Part shown: piece by piece, positions 1-9,880 of the stretch | How positions within the stretch are numbered: the first letter of the stretch is position 1 | Layout of the letters: each line of letters opens with the position of its first letter | From: Rhynchopus euleeides | Lineage: Eukaryota > Euglenozoa > Diplonemea > Diplonemida > Diplonemidae | NCBI GenBank assembly: GCA_963210315.1 | Contig: OY723313.1 | Coordinates: 1,789,944-1,853,943 of the forward strand | Direction of reading: 5' to 3' | DNA: 64,000 nt | Position numbers and translations under genes: made by a program | Notes under the pieces: generated by a model | The model's input: only the letters and a program-made list of their open reading frames with translations | Database searches by the model: none | What the model was told of the DNA's origin: nothing

Positions 1-16
1 GCCGCAGTCTGTGCAG

Positions 17-1006
17 ATGGATACAGAGACGGATGCTGACGACAGCGAGTCTGCACCCGAGCAGAGCAGCGCCAAGGGGACTTCTACGGTGAAGAGCCAT
101 TCGAGGCCCCGTTCTACTTCTCGTTCGGTTTCCTCTGTTTCAACTTTCCGCCAAGCAGCGACGCAGAAGGCGGTTCTGTCGTGTTCTCTGACGAAGAAGA
201 AGCTCTCCTTCCTTGTTGCCAATGTGTGCCAGTGGCATGAGAAGACGTCTGGCAAGGGAGAAAAAGAGATACTCGGTCTCCACGCGCAGATCCTGGACGG
301 CCTCATCCAACTCTTCACATCTGCCAAGGGCGTGGCCGAAGTGTTTTCTGGGGATCGGTTCGCCTGCTCCTTCAACGCAGCAAAGCCTGCGGGCCACCAC
401 AGAGGCACTGTCTGCGCGTCTGCCAAACAGTGTTGCCACCAGGTCTCGGAGCTGGGGCTCCAAATGAGCGTCTCTTGCGTGACCGGAGAGGGACGTGTTG
501 GCAACGTTGGCACCGCCTTGATGCGTCGCTTCTCATTCTTGAGCCCCATGATCTCATGGGCTTACGCGCTGGAAAGGTTTGGGCGTTCGAACAACATGCA
601 AGTTGTGATTGACCACCTTCTGCAGGCGGAAGTGGGATTCGCCTACGTCACGCGCCTGTTTGACGCTGTGATTTTTGCGAAGTACAAGACGAAGCAGATC
701 CGCGTCTTCGAGCTGCTGGCTTCCAAGGAGGCCGCCGAGACGGATGAGTGGATGTACGAGTTGCAGCAGGGCGAGAACAACGACCCCATGAAGCTGTGGA
801 ACGACGCTGCCCTCAAAATTGTAGCCAACAATTACGATTTCGAGGTATGTACCAGCTGCGGGAAGTGCCGGTTACACCCTCCCCCCTCGCAGGACGAGCC
901 CGCGGTGGCAAAGGCCATGACCGACGCTGAAGGAAAATGGACATCGCGCATTGTCTCTGCCTACCGCACAAAGAGCTTCGAACCGTTCCAGATCATTTTG
1001 CATTAG
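17..1006 (+). CDS. Class III nucleotide-cyclase-like domain protein (2 exons, 5' end may lie outside)
   Basis: The protein has a basic, Ser-rich head followed by a divergent class III adenylyl/guanylyl cyclase fold: FSGDRFACSF near residue 110, the G-x-VGN segment, a helix with LERFGRSNN, and the closing strand IRVFELLA near residue 230. One intron, 845-892 (48 bases, GTATGT to CAG), is a multiple of three and stop-free, so unspliced reading gives a 16-residue insert. Splicing joins DFE to DEPAVAK. The GDRF position lacks the usual full set of metal-binding aspartates, so catalytic activity is doubtful; a regulatory or degenerate cyclase is likely. The ATG at 17 directly follows GTGCAG, which could be a splice acceptor, but the frame is open to the window edge, so more N-terminal sequence may exist. 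Confidence 0.6.
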   Translation: MDTETDADDSESAPEQSSAKGTSTVKSHSRPRSTSRSVSSVSTFRQAATQKAVLSCSLTKKKLSFLVANVCQWHEKTSGKGEKEILGLHAQILDGLIQLFTSAKGVAEVFSGDRFACSFNAAKPAGHHRGTVCASAKQCCHQVSELGLQMSVSCVTGEGRVGNVGTALMRRFSFLSPMISWAYALERFGRSNNMQVVIDHLLQAEVGFAYVTRLFDAVIFAKYKTKQIRVFELLASKEAAETDEWMYELQQGENNDPMKLWNDAALKIVANNYDFEVCTSCGKCRLHPPPSQDEPAVAKAMTDAEGKWTSRIVSAYRTKSFEPFQIILH

Positions 1007-2398
1007 CGCTGTGCATTCTGAAGACCGTGTTTGCTTTTCAGCAACGCCGTGAAGATTACTTACTGTTTGACATTCATAGAAGAAGGTGGCAAGAAGGCAG
1101 GTTCCCTCTGGTCTGAGTTTCTCGAAGTGTCACTTTCCCGTCTGCGTGTCTCCTCTCCCTCCAATCAGCAATGAACGGGGGTGGGGGCAACTGTCATCAT
1201 CCTTTGCTCCTTGACACAATTAGGGTGTTGGGTATTCGCTATTGGCAACTTTTCGGGAGATTCCAGAAGTGAGTCAAATAATGTGGAAATGTGTCACCGC
1301 ACAATGTCATGCTTGTCCTCATCACCAGGTCTGTCGCCACCCGCGTTGGCTTTATTTAGCTGCATTCCGTCCTCGAATTCCGAGCCGAATGCTCAAGACG
1401 CGGTTTTTTTCCAGAACACAAAAGAGGGCCGCCTGTCAGTTCCCCCAGCTCCCCTCCCACGTCAGCGTGATGTGGGCCGACAAACACAAGTTATTGCTGC
1501 CTTCGCTCAGTACTGCAGAAAATGAGTCAAGTGTCTCAAAAAGGGGGACAAACTGACACAGTTGGACGCAGAGCGAAGGCCCCCTTTTTTTACTACTTCC
1601 GAGGCGACGAAGCGGGGTCGCGAAGTCACGAAAGAAATCGAAAAATTGTACGAATGGAGCCTTAGGATTAGCACCTTCATGCCACTTCACACACGGGCCT
1701 TAACACAGCCTTGAGACACAAAGTGTGCGTCAAAAAGCCGTCCGGAGTTCTCACAGCTGCTGGACAGAGTGTACTCCAAATTGAAAGAATATCACTTCTG
1801 GAATTTTTTCCCCCTGCTCACAATTCAGTTTCTTGATATTTCGGAGTAGCCACGCCTGGGTAAATGCTTGTGCCTTGAGCCGGACCGACCTTGCGGAACA
1901 GCGGGCAGGCCGGACCCCACTCACCACTTCGCGACTAGGGAGTGGAATACATACAGTGGGGTCTTGCGTTCCAGTTACTGGGTTGTCGTCCTGTTCTGCT
2001 GTCACCTCACGATCCAGCCGGGGGGGGGGGGGGGCACAGTTCGTTTGTCTTGCAGGGGTCCACTGCACGGCTTTCTCGCAGAATCCCGACCGTCTTCACT
2101 GGGCGGCAGGATGTTCAGGCACATTACCACCGGAACCAGCACACCTGAAGTCAAACCTTGATGGTGGGTTCCTGTGTGAATGCAACAAGTGGCGAATCAG
2201 TTTGTGCGTGCGGGGGGTCTGCGCTACGCGTGCATAATAGTGCGTTTTGGTGTGTTTCGCCGACCTATACTTACCAACCTGTCCTGGTGTATTTCACCCA
2301 ATTCCCAGTCCAGCCCTCGACACCATCCTTTCCCCCCACCCCTCCACCCCTTGCATGCGCGAGTCTCTTCCACACAGGTATATTTAATTTATGCCTCG
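1007..2398. other. Intergenic region, start of convergent strand switch
   Basis: No convincing coding sequence. It holds the 3' flank of the cyclase-like gene, a long G run near 2020, and C-rich tracts near 2330. Short open frames here have no family resemblance and no consistent codon pattern. Confidence 0.6.
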
Positions 2399-3053
2399 GG
2401 GGGCCCTCGCTACCAAGTGTGACTGAGTGTCCTGGGCAAGACGTTAAACTACCTGGGAGGGCTTCCCCAGACCATGACGGGTGCTTGCACCAGGAGTTTG
2501 AAACAGCCACTCATGCCTTGCGATGCTCAAGTGCCTGCTGGACCCCTATGTCCTTCAGGCCCCAAAGCAGGCAACGATATGGGAGCAACCTAACAGGGGA
2601 GGTGAAGAGGGCACGGGTCTTAGCCTGATGACACACTGCAACCTCAAGGTGACTGGCGACACCTCTCCCACAGTCTGCGGCGACTCTGCCGTGGCGACAA
2701 GGATTCCTGTCATGGGAGATCGCTGCGTGGATCAACGTGGCACCACCCGTGTGCTCGGCAGGTTGTTTCGGCACCTGTTTTCTCCGTGTCATGCTTTTCG
2801 TGAGCGTGTCAGGGATGTTGGCACACGCTGGGGAGGGTTCACATGATGACATAACATATATCAGAAGCACACACCCACGTGGCGCTGTCCTTGGCAGGAC
2901 TTTGAAAGTGCCGCCTTGATATCCTTGTTGGATAGAACCCTCATATCACACCCTCAATCAGCTGACGACTGAGTGAGAAAAAGTGAGAAGTCAGCCATGT
3001 TTGGCTGACAACTGACGACTCGTGACTCACAGTGACTCGTAGCGAGGGCCCCC
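2399..3053 (-). mobile_element. 109-bp inverted-repeat element, copy 1, split by a retroposon
   Basis: Ends are GGGGGCCCTCGCTAC and its complement. It is flanked by TCG at 2396-2398 and 3054-3056. The 109-bp unit is split after position 2429 by the retroposon at 2430-2966. Removing that insert and one copy of its duplicated GACTGAGTG leaves a unit identical to the other copies. It is therefore older than the retroposon insertion. Confidence 0.85.
2430..2966 (+). mobile_element. Retroposon (SINE or LINE-tail family), longest copy, 537 bp
   Basis: Flanked by a 9-bp direct repeat GACTGAGTG (2421-2429 and 2967-2975) belonging to the 109-bp element it entered. Two further copies in the window, at 25665-26070 and 26218-26598, share the same 3' end (CAATCAGCTGAC) but begin at different internal points. 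A fixed 3' end, variable 5' truncation and target duplications of variable length are the signs of retroposition. There is no coding frame and no A-rich tail. Whether it is a SINE or the tail of a larger LINE cannot be told here. Confidence 0.75.
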
Positions 3054-3056
3054 TCG

Positions 3057-3165
3057 GGGGGCCCTCGCTACGAGTCACTGTGAGTCACGAGTCGTCAGTT
3101 GTCAGCCAAACATGGCTGACTTCTCACTTTTTCTCACTCAGTCACACTTGGTAGCGAGGGCCCCC
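3057..3165 (+). mobile_element. 109-bp inverted-repeat element, copy 2
   Basis: Lies head to head with copy 1, sharing the TCG between them (3054-3056), with a further TCG at 3166-3168. Identical base for base to copies 5 and 6. The 15-bp terminal inverted repeat is GGGGGCCCTCGCTAC. An internal hairpin has arms GTCAGCCA and TGGCTGAC. Confidence 0.9.
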
Positions 3166-3168
3166 TCG

Positions 3169-3866
3169 GAGGATTCTTCATATTCCTGGATTTCCCGAAT
3201 TTCCTGGATTTCCCCCGGCCCCTTAGGCGATTTCAGGGCGGACAGGGCGGACATGCCCGGACCCGGAAATCCGGGTGTCCGGATGTCCGGGTCCAATTTT
3301 GACCCCCCCCCCCCCCCCCCGGACATTTCCCGCACGGTGGACTCCCACCCCCTGGAGCGGGGGTCTGGGGCGGGGGTCTGGGAGACCCCCGCGAGTGGGG
3401 GTCTGGACCCCCGCTAGCGGGAGTCTGGACCCCCACTCGCGGGGGTCCAGACCCCCGCTAGCGGGAGTCTGCCCTGCTATTTTTGGTTCCCAGACGACCC
3501 CCGCGAGCGGGGGTCCATACCCCCGCTCGCGGGGGTCTAGACTCCCACTCGCGGGGGTCCCGACCCCCGCGAGCGGGGGTCGGACCTCGCCAGACCCCCG
3601 CTATTCCGATATCCCAAAAAGGTGCACCCTGACGTGTAGGAGTCCACCGTGCGAATTTCCCGCCCGGACATGTCCGGGCGGACATCCGGACATCCAGAAA
3701 TGTCCGCCCCGGACAGGGCGGACATTTTCTGGTGTCCGGATGTCCGGGCGGACATGTCCGGACCCGGAAATTCGGGAAATCCAATTTTGACCCCCCCCCG
3801 GACATGTCCGGCCAGGACCTCAATAGTTTGATTTTTGGTCCAGAAAATAGTTTGAAAATTTTTATA
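3169..3866. repeat. CGGACAT-palindrome repeat, copy A, interrupted
   Basis: Begins GGAGGATTCTTCATATTCC and is rich in self-complementary CGGACATGTCCG motifs that fold the repeat on itself. It has two long C runs. A second copy at 24245-24680 is nearly identical but lacks the 319-bp insert at 3333-3651, giving an empty-site comparison. The right end runs into the truncated LINE near 3867. Confidence 0.7.
3333..3651. mobile_element. 319-bp CACGG-ended inverted-repeat element
   Basis: Terminal inverted repeats CACGGTGGACTCC (13 bp). The host repeat at 24245 reads straight through at this point, and comparison supports a 2-bp CG target duplication (3331-3332 and 3652-3653). The interior is an array of short palindromes built from GACCCCCGC, GAGCGGGGGTC and close variants, about ten in a row. 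There is no coding sequence, so it is non-autonomous. CAC ends with a 2-bp duplication recall the CACTA group only weakly. Confidence 0.65.
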
Positions 3867-6800
3867 GGGACTGGGGGTCCTCGCTACCAAGTGTGACTGA
3901 GTGAGAAAAAGTGAGAAGTCAGCCATGTTTGGCTGACAACTGACGACTCGTGACTCACAGTGACTCGTAGCGAGGGCCCCCACTGGACCGCGTTTAATAC
4001 CCTGAACCGTAGTGCCTTCATCGCTGCAACCAGAGAGCTTTTCCCGGCGATGGCCCCATGGGTAGAACTATGCTACGCACAACCCTCGATGCTGCTCTAC
4101 GGCGACTTCGAAATACCCTCGGAGACGGGTGTCCAGCAAGGAGACCCCCTCGGCCCCCTCCTCTTCTCCATCGCCATCAGGAAGGTGACGGAAGCTATGC
4201 AGCAGCAGGGTTTGGAGGGCAACATCTGGTTTCTGGATGATGGGACGCTGATGGGGACCCCGATCTCAGTCGCCGCGGCGTTCAAACACCTCCAGGACAT
4301 CAGCCGACACCTAGGCCTTGAGGTCGAGCCAGACAAGTGCGAGATCGTGGCACTAGGGAGACAGTCGCTGGACCAGCTCCGAGAGGCCGGCTTTCCTGAG
4401 GTGCGCGAGGAGGAGGACATTCACGGCAAAGGCCTCCGCGTTTTCCGCAACGGATTCGCATTCCTTGGTCCCCCATTGGCACCGAGGCCTTCTGTGAGTC
4501 GTACATGCAGAAGAAGGTCGATGAGTTCCTCCCGCGCATGCGTCTGCTGGGCAAGATGCGCGACAGCCAGGTGGCGATGTCGCTGCTCCGGCACTGCGAG
4601 GGCTTCAACAGGCTCGTGTTCTACATGCGTGCTCTGGGGCTGTCCGGCCGACACAACTACCTCCGCAGCTTCGATCGCGAAGTCGACGCAGTACTCGCCG
4701 CCATCCTGGGAGACGTGAGTGGCCCCCTCCCTGAAGCAGCTCGCAGCCAGGCCGCGCTACCTATCCGGATCGGAGGCCTCGGGGTTCGCCGTGCCCACGA
4801 CCACTGGATGGCTGCGGCCCTCGGGGCGACCAGCGGGCTCCACTCGCTGTGCACCTCCCTGGACCGTAATTTCTTCTGGAACGCACCCGAATGGAAGGCT
4901 GTGTCGTCGGGGTACAACGCCGTTGTCCATGAAGATCACGCTGTGGACGAGGACTCCCGACCACGCACCCCGCTCACCCAGAAGGAGCTGTCATCAGGGA
5001 TCATCGCACAGCAGCACAGTGTCTTGCTTGGGGGCAGCGATGCAGCAGATCGGGCGCGCCTCCTCTCCCTACAACTCCCGCAGGCAGGGGCATGGGTAGC
5101 GGCGCCCCCGACGTACGAGTTAGCCATGCAGCCGGATGTCTTCAAGGCTTGCACACGGCTACGCTTGGGTGCCGCTATCCACGCGGCAGGCACTAACTGC
5201 GCGGCCTGCGCGACGAAGATGGACGCCTACGGTCTGCACGCCTCCATCTGCCACTGGGAAGGGAACAGCATCGCCCGCCACAACGCCTGCCGTAACGAGG
5301 TCTACAACCTCGCCAATGCAGCAGGGCTTGGCCCCTCCCTCGAGCCGCGCAACGTGGTGCTGGGTCAGGGGAAGCCTGCGGATGTCTGGCTGCCTGTCGG
5401 GGTCGGTGAACAGCGGGGCCGTGCGATCGATGTGGTGGTGGCCACCCCAACAGCGGCGAGCCATGTGCAGTACGCAGCCAGGGCTCGGGGCAGCGCGGCC
5501 GCCACGGCAGAGCGCAGGAAGCACGAGAAGCACGCGGAGCGATGCAAACACGCGAACGTGTCTTTCTCCCCCTTCGCGATGGAGCTGTACGGGGGCCTCG
5601 GCGAGAGCGCTCACGGATTGTGGCGGCGCATGGTACAGTTCGGCGCCCACGCGTCTCGCCAGGACAAGATCACTTTCGCAGTTCACCACGCCCGGCGACT
5701 AGGGGTCGCGATGCAACGCGAGGTGGGTAAGGCACTGCTCGCACGGGGGCTGCTCCGGGAGTCCCTGTCTGGCCCATCAATGCCTGTCCCGCTGGACGAC
5801 GTGTCCCACATCTGCCCTGACATCTGGTTCGACCCGCCGGATGCACCACCTCGCGACCCAGTGGTGCCCCCAGTGGCTGACGCAGGAGAGCCGCCGCCGC
5901 CTCAGCCACAAGACGTACCTCCCGAGTCTGCCCCCGCTTTCACCCCGGTGGGGATGCCCATGCCCGTCCGGGTACGCCAGGGATGCCCTCTGCCAACCTC
6001 CGCCGCCCCGGTGGAGCGCGCCGAGGCCATTGAAGCAGTTGCACAACTCGACAACCTGCGTAAGGCCGCGGTCCCAGAGCCCCTCCCCGCGAGGTGCCAG
6101 GCCACGTTGCTGGGAGCGCACTCCCCACCGGCCTTCGCCTTCTCTCGGGGGAACTGCGCCTTTGACGCCCTGTCGTTCCTTGCCCACGGTCTCGACGTGC
6201 AGCTCCCGTCCGCGCGGCTCCGTGAGCTGGCGGTGTCGCGGGCGCTACGGGACCAAGACTTACAGGAGCGCGCGGAGCCCACCCCCGTGGTGTGGGCTCA
6301 GTGGATGCGGCTGCACAGTGGGGAAGACCTTCGGTCGACGGCTGACTGGACGGCCATAGCGGCTGCGGCTCGGGTCCTCCAGCTGGTGGTGCTGGTCCTC
6401 TCTGACAGCGCCTTTCCACAGGTGTTCCTCCCCGCGGGAGGGGCGCTGTTCCGGGGGGCGGTGGCGTTGCTGCACGTCAGACACCTAGGAGCCGACGGGC
6501 ACCCCCGGAACGAGGAGGGGCACTATGAGCCCCTGCTCATCCCGGCAGCCGTGCGGGACTACCTTCTCGCGCTACCAGCCACCCCAGCCTCCACCTCTGC
6601 CTCAACCTGCTCGACCGGGGCGGGTGACCTGCAGGTCGTCGTCGACGGGACCCGCTGCACCACAGAAGACTACACGTGTGCTGGGCCCTGCGGTAAGACG
6701 GCGGCCACTCGCGCAGAGCACTGGCATTGCTCGTCGTGCTGGCGCCGCGTCTGCAGTGAGTGCGCGGCATCCTCGAGGACCTGCCCAGCGCGCGGCGGCG

Positions 6801-7525
6801 GCCCCCAGCGCCACGCGGATGCCCCCCAGGCAGCGGGTGGGCAGCCCCCTGCGGCGGCGGCGGCCTCCCACGACGCGGGTGGCCCTCCCGCCCACAACAA
6901 CTTGGCGCCAGGTGGTGCTCAGCAGAGTGGTGGCTCACACAACACAGCCCCAGCCCCCTCTGCCGCGCAGCCAGGTGGTGCCCAGCAGAGTGGTGGCTCA
7001 TACAACACAGCCCCAGCCCCCTCTGCCGCCCCGGTGCCGCCAGTGCCGATGCCGCGGCCCCTCCCTGGGCCCTTGCCCCGTCAGCCAACCCAGGCGCCGC
7101 CGCAGGACCCCCGGGACACCAAACCACCCTTCCTCGCATCCGCTGCCGCGGCTCGTCGGGAGCAGTCTCTGAAGCAGGCGAAGAAGGTACGCGCCGAGGC
7201 CCGCAGCCGGATGTGCGCCCGGATGTCTGTGGACGAGGAGCCTCAGACACCGACCACGGGTGGACAGCAGGCGCAGGCAGTTGCGAATGGCGGCTTCAAC
7301 AACAACGACCCAGCCCCTTCCGACTGCCGCATGACACACGCGTCCACCACCCCAACCACCCCCACCGAGATGTCGATGGACCCGCGCGCCGAAGACGAAG
7401 ATCTGTTCTCATTCGAGAATGCGCAGCGCGGCGTAGAGCGGAGCAACCGCACTCCCCCACGCGTTCCCCAGTTCCCCCCTCTCCCCTCCAGTGTTGAGCG
7501 CCCGCCCAGGGTACGTGACGTGTGA
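3867..7525 (+). pseudogene. 5'-truncated non-LTR retrotransposon ORF (RT, endonuclease, OTU protease)
   Basis: Starts inside reverse transcriptase (a D-W-T-A-F-N motif split by an inserted 109-bp element). It continues through GVQQGDPLGPLLF and the catalytic FLDDG near 4225. The frame shifts near 4470: FAFLGPP ends in one frame and PIGTEAFCESYM resumes in another, so the copy is broken by one small indel. The second frame, to 7525, gives a thumb region, a C-x2-C...H...C knuckle near 5200, and a restriction-like endonuclease core (KPADV...GRAIDVVV, near 5370-5450). An OTU-type cysteine protease follows (GNCAFDAL near 6150, GHYEPLL near 6520), then a Cys-rich zinc module near 6680 and a tail with a 22-residue tandem repeat. 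Its relative at 51079-60384 is clearly a different family. Truncation at the 5' end fits target-primed reverse transcription. Confidence 0.85.
3873..3981 (-). mobile_element. 109-bp inverted-repeat element, copy 3
   Basis: Flanked by ACT at 3870-3872 and 3982-3984. It differs from the other copies at one base of the left terminus (GGGGGTCC instead of GGGGGCCC). It sits at the very start of the truncated LINE. Removing it and one ACT restores the motif D-W-T-A-F-N of the reverse transcriptase, so it inserted into an existing LINE fragment. Confidence 0.9.
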
Positions 7526-7798
7526 AGTACCGACGCCCCGGCTTGCCGGGGCCTGGGCATTTGTTGATTACTCCCCGACCTCAGGGCCCTGTGAATGCTA
7601 GATCTCCCCAGTCCGGCCCTGTTTTTGTCCCGCCAGCACTGAGTCACCTGCAGCTCAACCCCGGCCAGTGCGCGGTTTGTTTGTCCTAGAGAGCAGCAGA
7701 GAGAAGCGAGAGTGAGAGGGGAAAATTTTTTTTGAAATCTGGGCAGTGGTCGCGCTAACTTCACTCCCTACTCCCGGGATTTTCGGCGATTTTTTGAG
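7526..7798. other. 3' flank of the truncated LINE, with GC hairpin
   Basis: No gene. A perfect short hairpin, GCCCCGGC-TT-GCCGGGGC, lies at 7535-7552, ten bases after the stop. A T-rich tract at 7725-7733 may mark the old 3' end. No target duplication could be matched with the 5' junction. Confidence 0.4.
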
Positions 7799-8281
7799 GT
7801 ACCTGGGACCCCCCGTGTTTAAGTCCCCCCCCTGGAGGCGATTTTCGGCCGGGGGGGACTTAAACACGGGGGGGGCGGACCTAAACACAGGGGGGGCTTA
7901 AACACGGGGGTGGCACAGTGGAGACCAAGAAGACCTCTTCCTCTGCTGTCGTAGGGGGGTAATTCCGGTCCGGATGGACTTTTGGCACCCCACTTTTCGA
8001 CTCAGACAGCACCTGGAGGGCCTAGGGGCCACCTGATGACCCTCCAGACCAGCCCACCCCCGTGTTTAGGTCCCCCTGTGTTTAAGTCCCCCCCCTGCCA
8101 GACCCCCAGGGGGGGGACTTAAACACGGGGGTAAGGGGGGGGGACTTATACACGGGGGGTCCCAGGGGGGCCCTCGCTACCAAGTGTGACTGAGTGAGAA
8201 AAAGTGAGAAGTCAGCCATGTTTGGCTGACAACTGACGACTCGTGACTCACAGTGACTCGTAGCGAGGGCCCCCCAGGTAC
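7799..8281. mobile_element. Foldback element with GTACCTGGGACC ends
   Basis: The left end GTACCTGGGACCCCCCGTGT is the reverse complement of the right end (…GGGGGGTCCCAGGTAC) once the 109-bp element at 8166-8274 is removed; one base differs a little further in. The interior carries several more copies of GACTTAAACACGGGG in both orientations, so the whole unit can fold into nested hairpins. No coding sequence and no clear target duplication. Confidence 0.55.
8166..8274 (-). mobile_element. 109-bp inverted-repeat element, copy 4
   Basis: Flanked by CAG at 8163-8165 and 8275-8277. Identical to the consensus of the other copies. It is inserted within the right terminal repeat of the foldback element at 7799-8281. 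Confidence 0.9.
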
Positions 8282-9109
8282 GTTTTTTATTTGCAAACAG
8301 GGATTTGTCCACAACTCGAAACATTTTGGTACCCCAATTCAGTATGAAAAAAGTGCACCAAAAAAATGAAAGTGACCCCATGGCGTTTCGCACGGATCTC
8401 AAATATTCAAAAGAAGGCAGAGCCGGGGAGAGAAAAAAATGGGCCCCGCGGGGCGGGGGTGGGTGGTGGGGGTGGGTGGGTGGCCTTGACGGCTGCTGCT
8501 CTTCACGCCCTCAGGTTTACCGTTCCCAAACTTCCACAAGCATCGCTTTGCATGAAACTCTCAGCACCCCTTTTGCCTTCCCGCGCAGCACTGGGCTCCG
8601 ACCTGATGTGTGATCCACACCGAGTTCAGCTCGACACTACCGTGGCCTCCGGCGGCTGGGGCTCCGCCCCCCAGACCCCCCTGTATAGCGTGTGCACGAG
8701 GTTTCACATACAACATGCTTCGTGGGGTCCCCACGTCCAGTGCTGGCATCAGTGTCTTGAACAGGCTACACCCTCGCCGTATCAGGGGTGGCACTCAAGC
8801 TGGCACATGTTTGCCTACTTGGTGGCGTTGTTGGCAGTTGAGCTGAGTGGGGAACTCCCGCTTTCCGAGCACAACACCTGCTTTCCGAGCAGGTGCCTGA
8901 CCCCCTGCCCAGGTGTTACTGGTCACATGCTGTAGAGACAACCAGGACGGAAAATTTGAGTGTCTTCAAACAAGCCCATTCTTTCAAAATGACCCCACTA
9001 CGATCCGGGCGAGGCTCGGAAATGCAACGAAACGCGGTTTCCCCGCCCAAAAACGAGCCCCTTTTTCAGGTACGTTTTTTCGCTCCCGATTTCCAAATTT
9101 TGGGTGATT
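8282..9109. other. Intergenic region without recognisable gene
   Basis: No supported coding sequence. The motif CAGGTACGTTTTTT occurs at both edges (8275 and 9067), suggesting that the two borders share repeat-derived sequence. Confidence 0.4.
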
Positions 9110-9218
9110 GGGGGCCCTCGCTACGAGTCACTGTGAGTCACGAGTCGTCAGTTGTCAGCCAAACATGGCTGACTTCTCACTTTTTCTCACTCAGTCACAC
9201 TTGGTAGCGAGGGCCCCC
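9110..9218 (+). mobile_element. 109-bp inverted-repeat element, copy 5
   Basis: Flanked by ATT at 9107-9109 and 9219-9221. Identical to copies 2 and 6. Confidence 0.92.
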
Positions 9219-9282
9219 ATTTTCCCAAGCGCGACCACTGAATCTGGGTGCCCAAATTTTTTGCTCCTAAGACCGGCGATTT

Positions 9283-9880
9283 GTAGGGGGACCCTTTCGA
9301 ATTTTTTTTTGGAGAAGGGTAAATTGAACGTTTTTGGCCAAATGAAGCCACTGCGACCATTCCCGGGCCTCGGAAATCAGATTTTGGCCCCTCAAATGCG
9401 GTGCCGGTCCGGACAAAAAACCGAAAAAATCGTGAAAAATGGCCCATTTTCCCCAGCCAAAAATGGGCCAAAAATGCCCCCGGACACCCCCAGAGACATG
9501 TCCTAATCCGGGGTGCCAGTAGGGGGGACCTTTCGAATTTTTTTTCGAGGAGAGGTCAATGGGGGCCCTCGCTACGAGTCACTGTGAGTCACGAGTCGTC
9601 AGTTGTCAGCCAAACATGGCTGACTTCTCACTTTTTCTCACTCAGTCACACTTGGTAGCGAGGGCCCCCAATTGAACGTTTTTGGACATCTGAGGCCACT
9701 GCGACCATTCACAGGCCTCGGAAATGAGATTTTTGGCCCTCAAATGGGGTACCGGTCCCCACGAAATTCCGAAAAATTCATGAAAATCGGAAGGTCCCAC
9801 GCACCAAATTCTGCCCAAAAATCGTCAAAAATGGACATGTCATATGCAGCAATGGGGCACCAATCACTCCCCAAATTTGA
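9283..9880. repeat. Dispersed repeat of two diverged half-units, copy A
   Basis: Two related halves, each starting near TTGAACGTTTTTGG and running through GCCACTGCGACCATTC and CTCGGAAAT, lie in tandem. The same arrangement recurs at 32192-32666 with only a few differences. Copy A contains the 109-bp element at 9561-9669, which copy B lacks. The right end continues into the 3' part of the minus-strand gene at 9740-10545. Confidence 0.8.
9561..9669 (+). mobile_element. 109-bp inverted-repeat element, copy 6, with empty site in the window
   Basis: Flanked by AAT at 9558-9560 and 9670-9672. The matching repeat at 32455-32470 reads GGTCAATTGAACG with no insert and a single AAT. This shows directly that insertion duplicated exactly three bases. 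Confidence 0.95.

Noticed and set aside
2430-2966. A coding gene in the retroposon
   Set aside because: Frames on both strands recur in all copies, but only as a result of the repeat. They have no domain and are cut differently in each truncated copy.
3060-9660. Short proteins encoded by the 109-bp element (a frame reading ADFSLFLTQSHLVAR)
   Set aside because: The same peptide appears wherever the element lies and never continues into a consistent partner. The frame follows from the repeat sequence, not from selection for protein.
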